In this document: positions 12,341 through 26,600 of the stretch, piece by piece
How positions within the stretch are numbered: position 1 is the first letter of the stretch
How the letters are laid out: the number at the start of each line of letters is the position of its first letter
Assembly (NCBI GenBank): GCA_016801885.1
Contig: CM028884.1
Coordinates: 21,004,864-21,068,863 of the forward strand
DNA: 64,000 nucleotides
DNA from: Toxotes chatareus
Taxonomy: Eukaryota; Chordata; Actinopteri; Toxotidae
Direction of reading: 5' to 3'
Notes under the pieces: model-generated
What the model was told of the DNA's origin: nothing
The model's input: the letters and a program-made list of their open reading frames with translations, nothing else
The model's database searches: none
Program-made: the position numbers and the translations under genes

Positions 12341-15150
12341 AACATGTTAGAGGCCCTCTAACATGTCGTATTTGCTTGTTTACTCCATACAAAAACCAAA
12401 GTGTGAAAAGCAAAATTTGCCATTTTACGGACCATTTCCATTCTTTGTGGTCAGTAAAGATTGCCACGTCCAGTGGTATCTTCATCCTTTGCTTACCATC
12501 ATGTGAGTGGTATGTGTCTCTTGGCAAGAATGCAAATTTTCCAAAAATGTTGAACTTAACCTTTAAAATCTTGCATTTAAAAATATCACCAATACATTTT
12601 TTACTACCAGTATCAGGTGTTTTCACTGCATTGTTTAACCTTAAAGCAAGACTGTGTAAGAAGAAATCAACAAAATCTTCCTCTTACAAATAAAAGTTGA
12701 ATTCATAAGCAATAAAACACAAGTTTGCTTAACTCAATACACTCTACACTACTACAGCCTTACTTGGTCTGGTATGTCCTGGAACTTGTGGTGGCACATG
12801 TTTGCAACCTTTAAGTAGACACTTCACAGTATTCACTCAGTTCACTAACTTTTTATGACTCTACTTGTGCTACTTTTCCACTGCATTGTAGCGTTTGACA
12901 TTTGGCTACTTTAGCAAAACTTTTTTAAACTCCCAATAATGTAACTCATTAGAAACTGATTTTTGATCAGCCTTTTTAAACACATGGATCTGGATCAGTT
13001 CTCATCACCTGTTTCAAGTATGAACGTCTGTCATGTGATAACAGGTGTTCATATGTGGAGGTAGATTGTAACCCCTCATCAACTTTCTGAGCCACCATTT
13101 ACAACATAAGGATTTTCATGAATCAAATCCTGTGTTTGACGCTGTTTGTGGTTGGCATTTTTCAGCACCAGCCATTCAGTGTCTTGACATTCTATAATTA
13201 CCTCTCTGTAGTATTTTGCAGCAAGTGACACGCAGCAGATTAACACGGATCAATTAGGCGTCTATATCTGTTGCAGAGGTGTTACAATTTCACCCCCACC
13301 CACAGTGCTACCACTTGATGTTTTGTACTTACATCATGTGATGATACGTGAGCAAGTTCCATTTGCTAAAGAAAGCTGTGAGATGCAGTCAGACGCTGTA
13401 TTGGAAAAAGCTAGTGCAGTAAGTAAACCTTGAGTTTAGAACCATAACATCATGTCACACACAGAGCAGGACATGAAAAGTTTCTTTAACATAACCACGC
13501 GGCATACAAATGCAGTTTTTGAAAATACAATTTTACTCTATGATGTTCATACAACTGCTTTTATTTTTGTTTTTAAATAAGATTTTCACTGTTGAGGGAA
13601 GTTAAAACTCAAAAGGCAGACTTCTCTCAGCATTGTACACATACTGGCAGTTAAAGTGAAAAATAAAAACTAAAGAAAAGTTCAATATACAACACATATG
13701 ATAAAAAAAACCCCCCCAAAAAATAACACATCAAGCTCTATATTCTAGCATTCATTCATCAGAAGACTGGAAAATGAAACATTACAGAGGGAAGTAAAAT
13801 AACACTGGAGCCCTTTTGGCATTCTCAATCACAATGCTCCTCTGACATTCTTTGTTTTTTATTGTGTTTTGATTTGCTCAGCACCTATGAAATGAAATGA
13901 AAAACTGAGTTCCTTAAAGATTTACTGTACTCTGATGCCTGGCTATTGCTCTCACAGTCTCCCAATTCCCATTTCTAGAAAAGAATCATGGATTTGTTGC
14001 TCAAACTTTTTTTCAGAAGCAGATGAAATAATGACACTCAGATTACCGTTTAACTTTGGATCAACTTAAAATGTGCAGAAAACCTCAGTGAGCATAAGGT
14101 AGGTTTGTTTTCTGTCTTCTATAAAGCATTGTACAGTCACATTATTTACATATTCATTATTTTACAGCGCACTCTTTTTACTCTCAGTAGCTTGTGTGGT
14201 GCGATGGATGCAGTGCTCTCTCTCCTTCATGGAGGCGACCCCTTCTCGTCTCCCTGTGCTTCTGTGACTAATATAACATCCTCACTTTGTATATGGCAGG
14301 TATTAATTGTCAGTGGGTGATTCTGAGGGAAAGAAGGGGCCTTTGTGATGAAGTTACATTGAAGATTATTGAGAATCAGGGTGTCAGTCAGTTCTTTAGC
14401 TTAGGTGGAAATGCATAGTGTATTAACTGCAATGAGTACAACATTTCATCAGGAGAAGCGTTAGCTCTGTTTGTGTGTTACAGTACTGCACCTTTGTGAA
14501 ATGGTTCACCTGTTTAGAGGGAAGTCGTCGACAAGTTTGGGTTGGTTGTTCTTTGTAGGCACATGGTTGATTTTTTTTAAAGGTTGCAGGCAGACATGGA
14601 GTGTTGCTTTAGTTGAGCGGAAATCAAGAAAATGGCTTTACATCGCAGTCCATCTCTACCTGCAACAATGTGCAAGATTTTCAACAGAACACAATGTTGT
14701 GCCTAATTCAGCTTGTTAGGAACAAATAATATCGATTTAGTCCCCAATCAACCCCTAAATCATTGTATGCCAAACACTCATGAGATTGAAGCACCTGTTT
14801 GCACATTTTCTCAGCTGACACAGGACTATTTATCTGATCCCCGTTTTTTTTTTTTTTTCCCCATCGGATTCTACATTAGCACTCGATTATTTCAAGCTTT
14901 GTGAACGTGGGCCTTGGGTGAACTGGATGTAAGCAACATGACCACAGCTCTACCAGCTGAGTTGCTGCAGCGAAAAGTCACTATGCCTACAAAGTTCCCG
15001 GCCAGATCTGCATTTAAGCACAGGATGCCAGGTGTAGTAGGCTGACCCAAGACCAACCATTTAACATAGATCCGGATAAGGCCCTATGTGTTCTTGTGGG
15101 CTTACAAGGCTGTGATACATGGGCAGTTTTTGAGGCAATGTTGTGCAGCA

Positions 15151-15156
15151 TTTATT
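15151..15156 (-). terminator. Candidate gas6 poly(A) signal (AATAAA)
   Basis: AATAAA on the minus strand lies about 315 nt downstream of the gas6 stop codon and is the first canonical hexamer found after it. Actual use cannot be seen from sequence. Confidence 0.45.
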
Positions 15157-15469
15157 CCCATATCTTATGCCTAGTTCAAGGGATGTTGCCCATTGGCTAA
15201 CAAATTAACCTACTGATTTACAATACTGTGAATATCCTTGCAAACGCCTCTAGGCAGCAGTGTCATCACAGTTAAAGGACAAGATGATCCTGGGCTAAAG
15301 CTCCACCTGCACCATAATATCTGGTCTAGTTTTTTTGTTTTGTTGTTTTTTTACATTCCAATCTGAAACATCCCCCCCACTGGTCAAAGCTTGTATAAAT
15401 ATATTGGAAATGATCCCCATTGCCTCAATCAACTGCTTATGTATCGGTTTTGGCAGACCGGCACGGTGG

Positions 15470-18400
15470 TCACTGGTGAGAGTCCAGCAGGGGGCAGGAG
15501 TGTGAGCGGATATCGTTGTGTTTATGGATGGCCTGGTCCAAATCCAGAGAGTGTCCATTTACACTGACCTCCATACAGCCGCTGTAGGGCGCTGACACAG
15601 GTGTGGACACCAGAGGAACATCATCTGACGGAAGAAATGACAACATGTGAACCAACAGAGAACACGGTGCACTGTGTAGGTGCCATAACTGTGACCTAAC
15701 CACGAGTATGCAAACAGAATTTTTCAGTGTGTTGAATCTGTCAGACTCAGCAAACACATTAAACAGCACTTCCACCTTTAAAGCAAGTATAAATGACTGT
15801 TCTCAGCAAGGCACTGTAAATATTTGGCAAAAACCACAAAATCTTTTCCAGTTTGGGGAATGTTGGAGCTGCTTCTGCCTAAATTATTTACTCAGCAACA
15901 AGTCAGTACAAAGGTGACAGCTATGGATAGTTTACTATATACAGTGGGGTCCAAAAGTCAACGGGAAAGTGGTCTCAGACTTTTGGATCCCACTGTTTTT
16001 AATACAAGTAAACAAAGTGAGCCACTCATAAATACTAGGAAAAATGAATAATAACCTATTCTCATCACTCACTGGGTGAGGTAATTTATTGCTGACGTGT
16101 TGGATGTTTTGGAGACTGTACAACACAGTCATGCGGAAAAAAGGAAGCTGTGACTGCAAAAGTTTAGAGAGGCTGGGCAGAAAAACCCTAATTTTAGGTT
16201 ATTCAGTTGATCGGCTCAAGGAAACTGGATTTAAAAATGCTTTGCAACTTAAAAATCTACTTATTCAAAATACTTGTTTTGTTTCTGTAAATGTTCTAGA
16301 CCACACATTTTTCTTTACAGATGTAAAATGCATGAATGGCCAACAAAAAAAAAACATTTAAATCAAACTCTATATAAATGTGTATATAAACATGTGTGCC
16401 CTCACCGGGGAGGCCTCCTATGAAGGTGCTGGATTGAGACAGGAGGTTAGTAGGGACTTCGATGTCTTCACTTCGTCCAAACTGGCCATCGATCAGCAGC
16501 AGGGTTTCATTTCCTGAGATTGTCACCTGGATTGTATGACTCTCACCATCGCACAGCAGGAGCGGGGGAGCTGGCAATGATGGTATCACCTGTTGATACC
16601 AGAACAAACTGAGGACACACAAAATGTCAGTTTTCAAATCAAATACACAGTAACAACATACATACACTGAGTTTTTAAGTACTAAGTACTCACATCTCGC
16701 CATTCATTGGTGCCAGGGTGATAGTTGGCCAAAGCGATGGAGAGAGGGACACTGTCCTGGTAGATAAGTACAAACAACACTCCGATAGCGGAAGTTGGAC
16801 GCAGGGTCAACTGAATGCTCAAGTTCTGTGATTCTGAAGTGAGGAAAACAGAAATAAAGAACAGCAAGTCATGAATTTCATGGACAAACATAAATTAGAC
16901 AAAAATGTAGTCGATGATGGAAGCCAACTCGCAGTCATGCAAACAAATTAAACATTGACTAACTGCTTAGGGAAGAAGCAATTAGACTAAGTTATGCAAG
17001 CCCCCATATGTTATGCATAACACACACAGACACACACACTGTACCATAGCTAATGTTGAAGAGAGCGAAGCCTGTGCCAGGGTAATATGCTCCAGGATCC
17101 TCTGTGCTGAAACACTGCATGTTGTCATTGGACCGAACAGTTTCTTGTATGGAGGTGTCTTCACCTGTCAGCCACCGCCACTCCTTCATACAGCCGTCCA
17201 AACGGGGATTCACCTGCAAAATAAACACAACAGTTGAGAAATATGTAAAGAATGTCTTGTTTTGGTACATATTCAAGAAAATACACAAGCATGTGCGAAT
17301 AAACACCTGATTGACAAGGCCTTCCTCTCTGAAAGGGACTCCTCCCACAGTGAGGTTGAGTTCATGCATGCCTTTCTTTAGTGTAAACAGATCACCGTTT
17401 ACTGCAATCTTCATGACGGCCTCCCTGTCAATCTTAATCACTAGACTCCGGCCTTGCTCCTCCACCGAGATCTGACAAAACAACGAGACATATGAGAAAC
17501 CTTCAATCAGTTAATGACGCTGCTGAAGACAGTGTATTACTTTCCATGACGACCCCAGACAGAAACCTCTAACCTTTCTCCACTGGCCGTCATTTACGAT
17601 GGGTCCACTGCTGGTGACTCTGCTTATCGTGCCGTACTTCAGCTGCAGCTCCAGCCTCCCATGATGCATTGCCAGGACGATCCAGGAGCTGTTTAGGTGA
17701 CCTCCAGCAAAGAAGATCACCCCCTCAGGGTCATAGGTGCGGAAGTCAAATTCTGCTGAAAAGCTGAGGAGGTGGGGAGCAGTGGTGGAGATGGAGGGGA
17801 GTGTAGGTATGAGCATGTGTGTGCCCGTGTGTTTGAGTATTATTTTAAATGACAAAGGTAAGGTGGGAATACATGTGAAATAAAAGGAAAAAAGAAAAGG
17901 GAGAAGAAGAGATGGTAGACGAGAAACAAGAAATTCCTTTTAGTGACCAAAATAATTTTATCTGCTATCCACTCTGATAAAGTGGGTGGTGTTTTCATTC
18001 CTGCTAATTTTATAAATTATGTTTATAATTAGCTGATACAACATTACAAAGTGACTATATATGGTAAAAAAAACATGTTTTCCTTTAAGACCTCGGAACA
18101 GTTTACTCGCAGGTTTTGACCTACTCTGACAAACTGTTCAACCTTCTCTATCACTGTACTACAAACCCTCTCATTAAAAGCAAAAATGAAAACAAGTACT
18201 TAAAACAGGATTTGCCTGAAGCATTTTGTTTGACTTGCATTTTGAAAGCAGGAGAAAAAAAGTCCCACAAAAAGTGGAAGCTTGTTGCTTATAAAAAGTT
18301 AATTATTTTATTTTCAAAAACATTACAAATCAACAAACAAGCAGAAAGTTAGGTCACATGCTTCAAATTCAAAGCTTTTACACTGGCAGCAGTGGGATAT

Positions 18401-21400
18401 CTTGTAGCTAATAACTGACACTTCCAAACAAGCCCAAACCAAACAAGAGTGTGACCACTCCTCCTAAACATTTGTCCTACTTTCTACTCAGTGTAGCAAA
18501 GGTATAAATGTAGAGGAGGTGCAACATGTTTGTCAGGAGACAACTGTTGAGCATCAAGACAAAACAATTGTCTCACCCAGTCTGAATCCTCCTGCGGAAA
18601 CGCAGCCTCACCACTGGCACACCACTGAACATGCGGCCCAGGTAAAGAGAACGAGAGTTCCTCTTCAGAGATGGTGACAAACAGGGAGTTATCGGCTGGA
18701 GGAGAAAACAGACAAACAACAACCTGGAGATAATGTATGTTGCCAGCTCATGAGAACTATATCCTACAAGCTGCAGCTGGATTCATACAACAGGGTTTCT
18801 GCAGAGCTCACCAAATTCATCCAGAAGATATTTACTTTCTCTTGCCTGCCATAGACAAGTTCATTTAAATCTGTAAATGAAATTTAAGGCTTTTTAATTA
18901 GTTTAAGGTCTTTGTTTGAAGAAATGGAATTCAGTGCTTTTTAAGACTTTTCAAGACCTACAGATACATTGTCCAAAAACGGTTGAACAGATCAAGAAAG
19001 TTGTTCATAGTTCACGTTTTACAACAAAATTGGAAGCTGAAATCTGAAATGGCTGGTTAATATTCAACAGCAAACGTATTTCACCTTACAGCTCCTGAGG
19101 TCCTGGCCCAGCTTCATGCCCTGACGACCATCACAGAAGCAATGGAAACTCCCTGGAGTGTTCAGACACTCCTCTGCACACACACCTGCCAGACACTCAT
19201 CCACATCTGACAAGTAGAAGACCAGGTTGAAGAAATGAAAGAGAATGAGAGATGAAAGTCATGACTGGGACATAAAGGGTTACAGAGAGGCAGACAGTTT
19301 GTGAAATTATCAAAGTCACATCAGTGGTGGAATTTGTCAAAACATGAACTTTAGAGGATCTAAATCAAAACATCAGTACAACAAAAATGTATGAAAAAAA
19401 ATCGGATTTCTTTCCCGCGATTATATCAGGGAATGCAAACAACACTTGAGTCAAGTGATGACGATAACTGGATCGTATCTCCCTGCTCCATATATAACCT
19501 TACATGGCCATGAGGAGGTTGGCTATAATAAATGTTAATTCTCTGAGGGGGGACACTGAGGTTATGAAAAGTCTGGTTTCCACTGCAGAGCAAAACAGGG
19601 CTCACAAGTGATAAATAACTTAGATTTAAGTCCCATATTTTACACACTGTTGCCAAAAAATCTAATGTTATGGTTATTTTATCTTATTGTGTTACTGTTT
19701 CAAATAACAAAACATATTTTTTGTATTTATCACTTGAAAACCTTTTATCCTTGTGTATTAACGTGTATACTGTATATCATATCATATATATCAGATTAGT
19801 ATATTTTGAACTCTTAAACTCATTGAGCTCCTAGGCTACTGAAGATTTTTTGTGCTTGTGCAGACACAGATTTTGCTTTGATCATTTCTAAAGGCATGGA
19901 GACAGACTGGATAACAGTGTACAGTGACCTGTTACCTACATACAGGATATCGCCACATGTCTTTGCATTCCTTTCCTGATCCCACAACACAGCTGCATAA
20001 AGTCCTGCTGAGGCAGAAGCTGCTCCTCAGTCATTTCTCATGAAACTATGTGTGTTTGTGTGTGTCTCTCTTTTACAGTGTGTGCGTGCATGTACACACT
20101 TACCAACACAGCTCTTGGTTTCATTGTCGTACACATGGCCGATATCACACAAACAATCATAGCCGCCATCCTTATTCTCACACCGTGCTGTTCCGCACAC
20201 GCCTGGGTCCTCACACTCATCCACATCTGAAAGGCACAAAAAGTGGAGAAATGATCTGAGGAGGTTATTTGTATCTATCATTAGTGTTTTAAACAAATGC
20301 ATCAGAAAAAGACACCAGACACCTACACTGGATTCATTCTTGAGGAGTGGAAAATTAAAACCAGCCACAGCACAGATGCTGGTAAACTCTGGTCCTGGTT
20401 GATTAACCACTTGAATCCAAATTATTATTCTGATATTAAATTTACTCCAAAGCAGTTTTAAAATTAGATCAATAGATTGATTGTTCCACACTGTTTTTGG
20501 ACATTATATATACAATGCATACAGATCTGCTTGTTCAAGCACTTGACTGAAACTAGGTCACACATAACACAGAAAATAAACATTTACACAGAAAACACCA
20601 TTTCTAGAGGCTGTACCATCAACACGGACATCAACCACAACTCACATTCAAAATCCCTGTAACTTTCTTAAAATTACTTATACAACAATCACTGAACAAC
20701 TAATATCAAGTTCCTTAGTTTGAAGTGGATTCAAAATCCAGACTCAGCTACAGTACTGACATGAGTACAGTTGTCAGACTATGAGCATCTATATGGTTTG
20801 CAGCTTACCATTACACATATGACGTCCTACCAACATGTAGCCTTGGTGACAGGAGCAGCGATAACTGCCCATAGTGTTGTTGCACTCATGTTCACATCCT
20901 CCATTTCTCTTGCTGCACTCGTCGACATCTGCAAACAGGATGGTAGTACAGTTAACACGAACAGGAAAAACATCATCATGGGCTGTGTACAACATTAGGT
21001 TGTTAGGGCAGTGTTAAGATTTCCCATAGTTAAGTTGTTTTAAACATAACCAGTTGTGACAGCTAATTTTGGAGTTCTGAATAGGAGAGCGTGGAGTGAA
21101 CTGTCAGTTTGAAAAGCTCACTTACATATCTTATGAATTTGTACTTTGTTAAGCGCCTTACAAATAACTGACACACTATGTCATTGTGGTTGAGCGTTGC
21201 AGCTGACTGTTTAGGAGGAGTGCGGTTGTCAAGTGGAAAAGGCTCAGACCAAGTCAAACTGAATCTGTTTTGGTTTCCTCTCACAGTAAGGTGGCAGGAT
21301 GAGTCACAGTGGAAATGTGTGGAATGATGCCTGTGCCGTAAATCAAAGAAACATGTTTCTTTCTCCATCGCAGTATATGTGTATGAATTATATACTGCCT

Positions 21401-23618
21401 TTTAGTCCTGCTTATACACTTTGTCTTTGTTAAACCTTCCTTCTAAAAGAAGAATCCTTGCTCTTACTTTCACTTTTTTTTCCTCAGAGGACATGCAGCA
21501 GCTTCTCCACATATTTGTACACAACAACTTGCTTTGACCTCTAAAGAGACTTGTGCATTCCTGTTATGGACTCTGTGACCGCAGTTCCCGTACATGGAGT
21601 TCATATTGACCTGACACAACATTGACACATCATTAATGACAGCAGCAGCAGCAGATGGATATTAACAATGCATGTCAACAATAACAGCTGCAATTCAAAA
21701 AGATAAAATGAATCAATCAATCAATTCCAGCACCACTGAGATGTACAATGATGAGAAACAATGACATTAAGTGACAAATACAGGACTAATCAAAGGTGGT
21801 GGAAAGGCAGATCTTTCTATCAGTGGGTGGGACAAGGGTTGGCTGTCAGAACCAAGGTCACAGTGATGACATCTATCTGGAGACACTGGACATGACACTG
21901 AATGACAGTGCAAAAATTCAGCCTCTCTAGCATACAGTGTCCAGCTACATATTCTCTCACACTTTCCACAGTGATGACAGTACCTTTCTCACATCTGGCT
22001 CCTGTCCAGCCTGTAAAACAGTGACACAGGAAGTCACCCTTTTTGTCCTCGCAGCGCACTGTACCTCTGGCATTACAGGGAGAAGGAGAGCACTGGTCTG
22101 GAATATCTTCAAGTGTGAGGGAAAAAAGACAGGCAGAGACAGAGAATAAAGTGTTATCATTGTTTTAAAACTTAGTCTGTACAAACTGGATGTATCCAGT
22201 AAGTCTAACTGTATAGTGACACCAGACAAAGGACAGGCATCTCTTGTGTTCTGCATATCAGGAGTTCAATATAAATAGATTAATGCAGGCTCAGCTCTCC
22301 TGCCAGAGATGCCCTAATTCAGTCCTTCCCAGCGTACCTGTCCTCTAGCTCTCAAGAAACTAGAACAAATGGAGAGTTGGATATATCCAACTATCTGTTA
22401 ATTTCTGTTTGTGCTATTTTTCTGTTAAATATTTTCACGTGAACCCTCTCTTTCACACCAAGCTTGTGTAAGTAAGCATGTGTAAATCTGTTCTCTCCCT
22501 TTCAGTTTCCTTTCCCTAGCAGAGGATTTTGAGTGCTTGACAAGTCTGGGCATGTTAGCTGGAGTTCAGAGAGACAGAAAAGGACAGTGCTTGGAGAAAA
22601 TGAGGGGAGCAGGATATAAGCACAGATATAAGTTCACATATGAAACACAAAAAATGCAACTTTCAAATGAGGCCAATGGGATTTGAAGGATTTGGATTAG
22701 AAGGATTCCGCTCCTTCAAAAAAAGAGGGTAAAAAAACTGAATTATGACATACTGTTTTCATTTGTTCTGAAGACAGGGCTGCAACTAAAAAAATATTTT
22801 AATCTGACCATCACTTTTTCAATTTATCATTCAAACGTTAAAAAAATGTCCATCACACTGTTAAAGGAGAAGTCTCTGTTTTTGCTGGACAAATGACACA
22901 ATGAAACAATGAACTCACTGTCAAGTAACTGATCGATCATTTGTAATTTGGATTAATGTCTTCCGGTGACCTTCAGGACAAATAAAATATTTGACTTTTA
23001 GCAACACGCATCACAGCTGGAGTAAAATAGAAAATATTTGTATGAGTCCATACTTTTAAGTACATATTGCATCCCTACTCCCTACCCAAGGATTGAAGTC
23101 CTTAAATAAATCCAAGTCAGCTCCTGCTTAATGACATACTGAGGTTCCTCCACAAGCAGGGGTAACTGCAGGAGCCTCACTTGTTTCCTCTGCTTAAAAT
23201 CTTAACGGTCCCTAAACAGCACATCAATTAATTTCATTTAATAAAGCACACAGTGTGGCCTACCACAACAACTATTTGGATAAGCCCTCCAAAGTTTACA
23301 GAGCAGCAACAATTTATGTCACATACAGTAAATGCTAGAGAATGGTAAAATGTGTTTTTAATTACTCAATTTTTCTGCAGAGCAATTCGTTGGAATAGAG
23401 GCAGGGAGAAGTGGTAGAGTAAACTCTGCTGTGCTTACAATGAAATCACCTTCTGGTATGTGTCTTCTTCCTTTTCCATGATGAGCCGTGTTTGTAACAT
23501 CCCATGTCCGTAATATAACATGAATGGAATTAGTGGATTATCATGATCTGCTTTGATACTGCTATACCACCCACCAGTAGACTGCACTGAGACAGGGGAC
23601 AGATGGGCAGAGATTTGC

Positions 23619-23663
<45 letters not shown>

Positions 23664-26600
23664 GAGAGAGGTGGTGATAGAGAGGTGGTGTGCTGACAGA
23701 TAAAGATAAGGGGGGGTGGAGGAACCTCTGTATCTTTAAATGCCATGATGCTGCAGCTGAGTCATGAAACCCCCCCCACCCCCTCTCACTGCCACCCTGA
23801 GGTTCCTCAGCCAATAGCAGTGAAGCCGGGTTGGTCTGGGTCTCTTGTATCCTGATGCAGCAGAAATCCTGCGCTCCACTCACGTCAGACTTTTTTTTAA
23901 ACGTCAGTCCTCCGCTGAACCAGCTCACGAAGAAGCTGGTGCAGTCACTCAGAGAGGGAGTGTGTGAGTATGTGACGACTGAAGGGGTGTGTTACTCATT
24001 CACCAATGTGCAGCATCACTGTAGCAAAGTGCTGCAATGTTACTCACAGAGACCTGGACTCACGCACATATAGCACACTGGCTACTTCAAAGTCACACAG
24101 TCAGGTGTGTCAAGCTGCAAAAACTAACAGGCAGCTGAAATAAAAATTCAGCACCTTTTCATCATCTTTCCCTCTTCTTCCTTTTTTACTTAGAAAATGC
24201 ATGATTGTTAGTATGATGCAGAGCAGTGATACTGCAGTGCAGCCCAACCCCACACTGTGACTCGGGGGCTGTCTCTGGATGTAGTAATACTTATGCAGTG
24301 AAAGGAAAGAAAGAAGAAGAAAGAAGGGTAAGGGTAAGAAAAAAGGGGTTTCAAGGAATCTATAAACTTGCCCACAGTCCTACAATCAAGTCCTAACATG
24401 AAGTCGATAGACAGACAAGAGGGAATAAAACCTACTGTGGACACACGTGACCAGATCCTGTCTCTTCTTTTCAGAATCTCCAAACCTGTCCACACAGGCT
24501 GCACAGAAAGAAAAGTGATATTAAAATGAAGATATTAAAAAAACACATACTCAGCAATGCTGGCTGTTATGAGTAGAGATAAAGGGTTTTAGTCAGATGA
24601 TAACTTACCTAAATACTTGGGATAAAAGTAGTCCTAAATCATGGAGAAAAGAGAGGGATAAAGTTAAGTAGGTGTATAAACAAAAATCTAAACAAGACAC
24701 AATAATCTAAACAGATGATTACAAATAATTGGGAGATTTCTGTTAATACTTGACATAATCTAGGATTTGGTTTTGTTTTATACCTGATCTCTGTGCTCAT
24801 ACTCACGGCAGTGATAAGCGATTCGTAAACAATCATTAATTTTGCGTTTGTCCATGTATGCATGCGCAGGTTATATCGAGGCAGAGATTAGAGTGTGATT
24901 ACTCCGTAATCTGTGTGTGTATGTGCATGCTCTGTCTAATGGGTGCGGCCCTTTGCCAGGGGCTTCCTGAGAATTCTCTGCATTCCTGATAGTTGTAGCA
25001 TCCCTCCCTCCTCCTGGCTGCAGTATTCCTCCCATGTGGGTCAAAATTTGGGGAGATGTACCAGTGGGAAGACTGGCCCTGGAGGCAGAGAGACTTTAGA
25101 GATCTTGTGCTGCAGTAGGAGCATCGAGCTAAGGTGGGGAAGGTCCCCTAACAGATAAGAGGCACAGAAACTTGGTGAGATGGCTTTTATTGCCAAAGAA
25201 AATCATGAGTATCCAGGAACACCCCACTCTCCCTCTCTCTGTAGAGCCAGAAAGCTGCAGCAGAAGAAAATGCAGAGTCAGAGATGGGCTCTTTCAGAAT
25301 GAATAATGCAGCTATGAATGAGACTGCAGCTTTGTGTCACGACATGGTAGAAAACTACAGGCGCACAAATGCTATTCTGCTGGTGATGTGCATCCAGCTG
25401 ATTCAAACTCAACTTGAGGGAACGTCACCTAACTTCACCTTTTCCTCTGAGCCTAGCTCTACCTCGCTTTAATCCTCCCTCCCTCAGATTCCATGTCTCT
25501 CCACTTGGCTAATCTTCAGAATAATCTCTGAGTCATCGATTGCCTCATTCACTGCCTGTCTGCTACAACTCATAACGTCAAAACTTAAAGAGAAAAAGTG
25601 ACTGTTGAAGAGCACAGCATCACCAGCTAACAAGCACTCCCTCCAAGCACGGTCAAAACTTTATCTCAATCTCTGACTTACAAATTAAGCTGTCAGGTGT
25701 TAGCATGCAAAAACAAAAACATTCAAGTATGTCCTGACATTCCTGCAATGTCAGGACATACTTGTTGCTGATCTTTCGCGACAGCTAACATTTTGAAGGC
25801 GTTCAGGCAAGAGTCTGCACTATAACTTATCTTACTGAGTAACAAGCACACACACACTAACACATTAAACACACCCCACACAAATGTCTGTTAAAATACT
25901 TAAAGGTCTGAACTCTCAGCCAGTGAATGAATACACCTCTTGGCCCAAAGGCCCATGTTCCACGTTTTCTGACACATCAGGTTATTTATACCTCCGGAGC
26001 TGGTTAGCATATTCAGGACATGTAGTGCATACTCAATAGGCTTATGTATTCACATGGATGGAAAGGCTGATCTGTGCATTTGTGGGTGCAGAATGGAAAC
26101 TAATCTGCAGTAAATATTCCTGAGCCCATGTTGTTTGTTGGTAAACGTAAAACAGGGTGGGAGCATGTATACCGATTGGTGAGGCAATGTGAATTAGTGT
26201 GTTGAATGAAACACAATTCTTGCTAATCAGCTCCCAAAGAGACCAATCAGAATCAGAGGGGTTTGTTTGCATCATTCACATGCATTTGTGTATAAGGATA
26301 TGTATGTAAGAGCGGGCATGTGTAGACAAACAGCAATACAGATGCAAAGGAAGATGGAGAAAAGATATCCAGGTGTTTCCCATACTTGGCTGGAACCTGA
26401 ACCAAGCAGATCTCCAGCAGACAGGGCCAAATTTTAGCAAATGGAGTACATAAGGGACTGTCTGTGTGTAGGGATAGTGTTGGGATAGTACCGTCTTCAC
26501 TAATACCGTATTTCACAAACTAAAGCTTAGTCACAATGAGTCAACGTCTGTCACAGAAACAAACAAAAGGAAAAGACAACATGCCAAGTCCTTGACATGG

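Larger units (their letters stand above)
11326..15469. other. tmem255b 3' UTR and convergent spacer to gas6
   Basis: No coding exon was found. Candidate + strand poly(A) signals for tmem255b are ATTAAA near 11862, AATAAA near 12687 and AATAAA near 12712, so the 3' UTR could be about 0.5 to 1.4 kb. Two copies of a teleost TTAGCTTAGCAT-type repeat lie at 11594-11720 and 12131-12340. For gas6, which enters from the right on the minus strand, an AATAAA signal (plus-strand TTTATT) sits at 15151-15156, about 315 nt after its stop. The rest (12.7-15.1 kb) is AT-rich with no recognised feature. Confidence 0.6.

Noticed and set aside
23435..23928. Ser/Leu-rich minus-strand open frames of 103 and 132 residues
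   Set aside because: Produced by reading the GA microsatellite; no splice or homology support.
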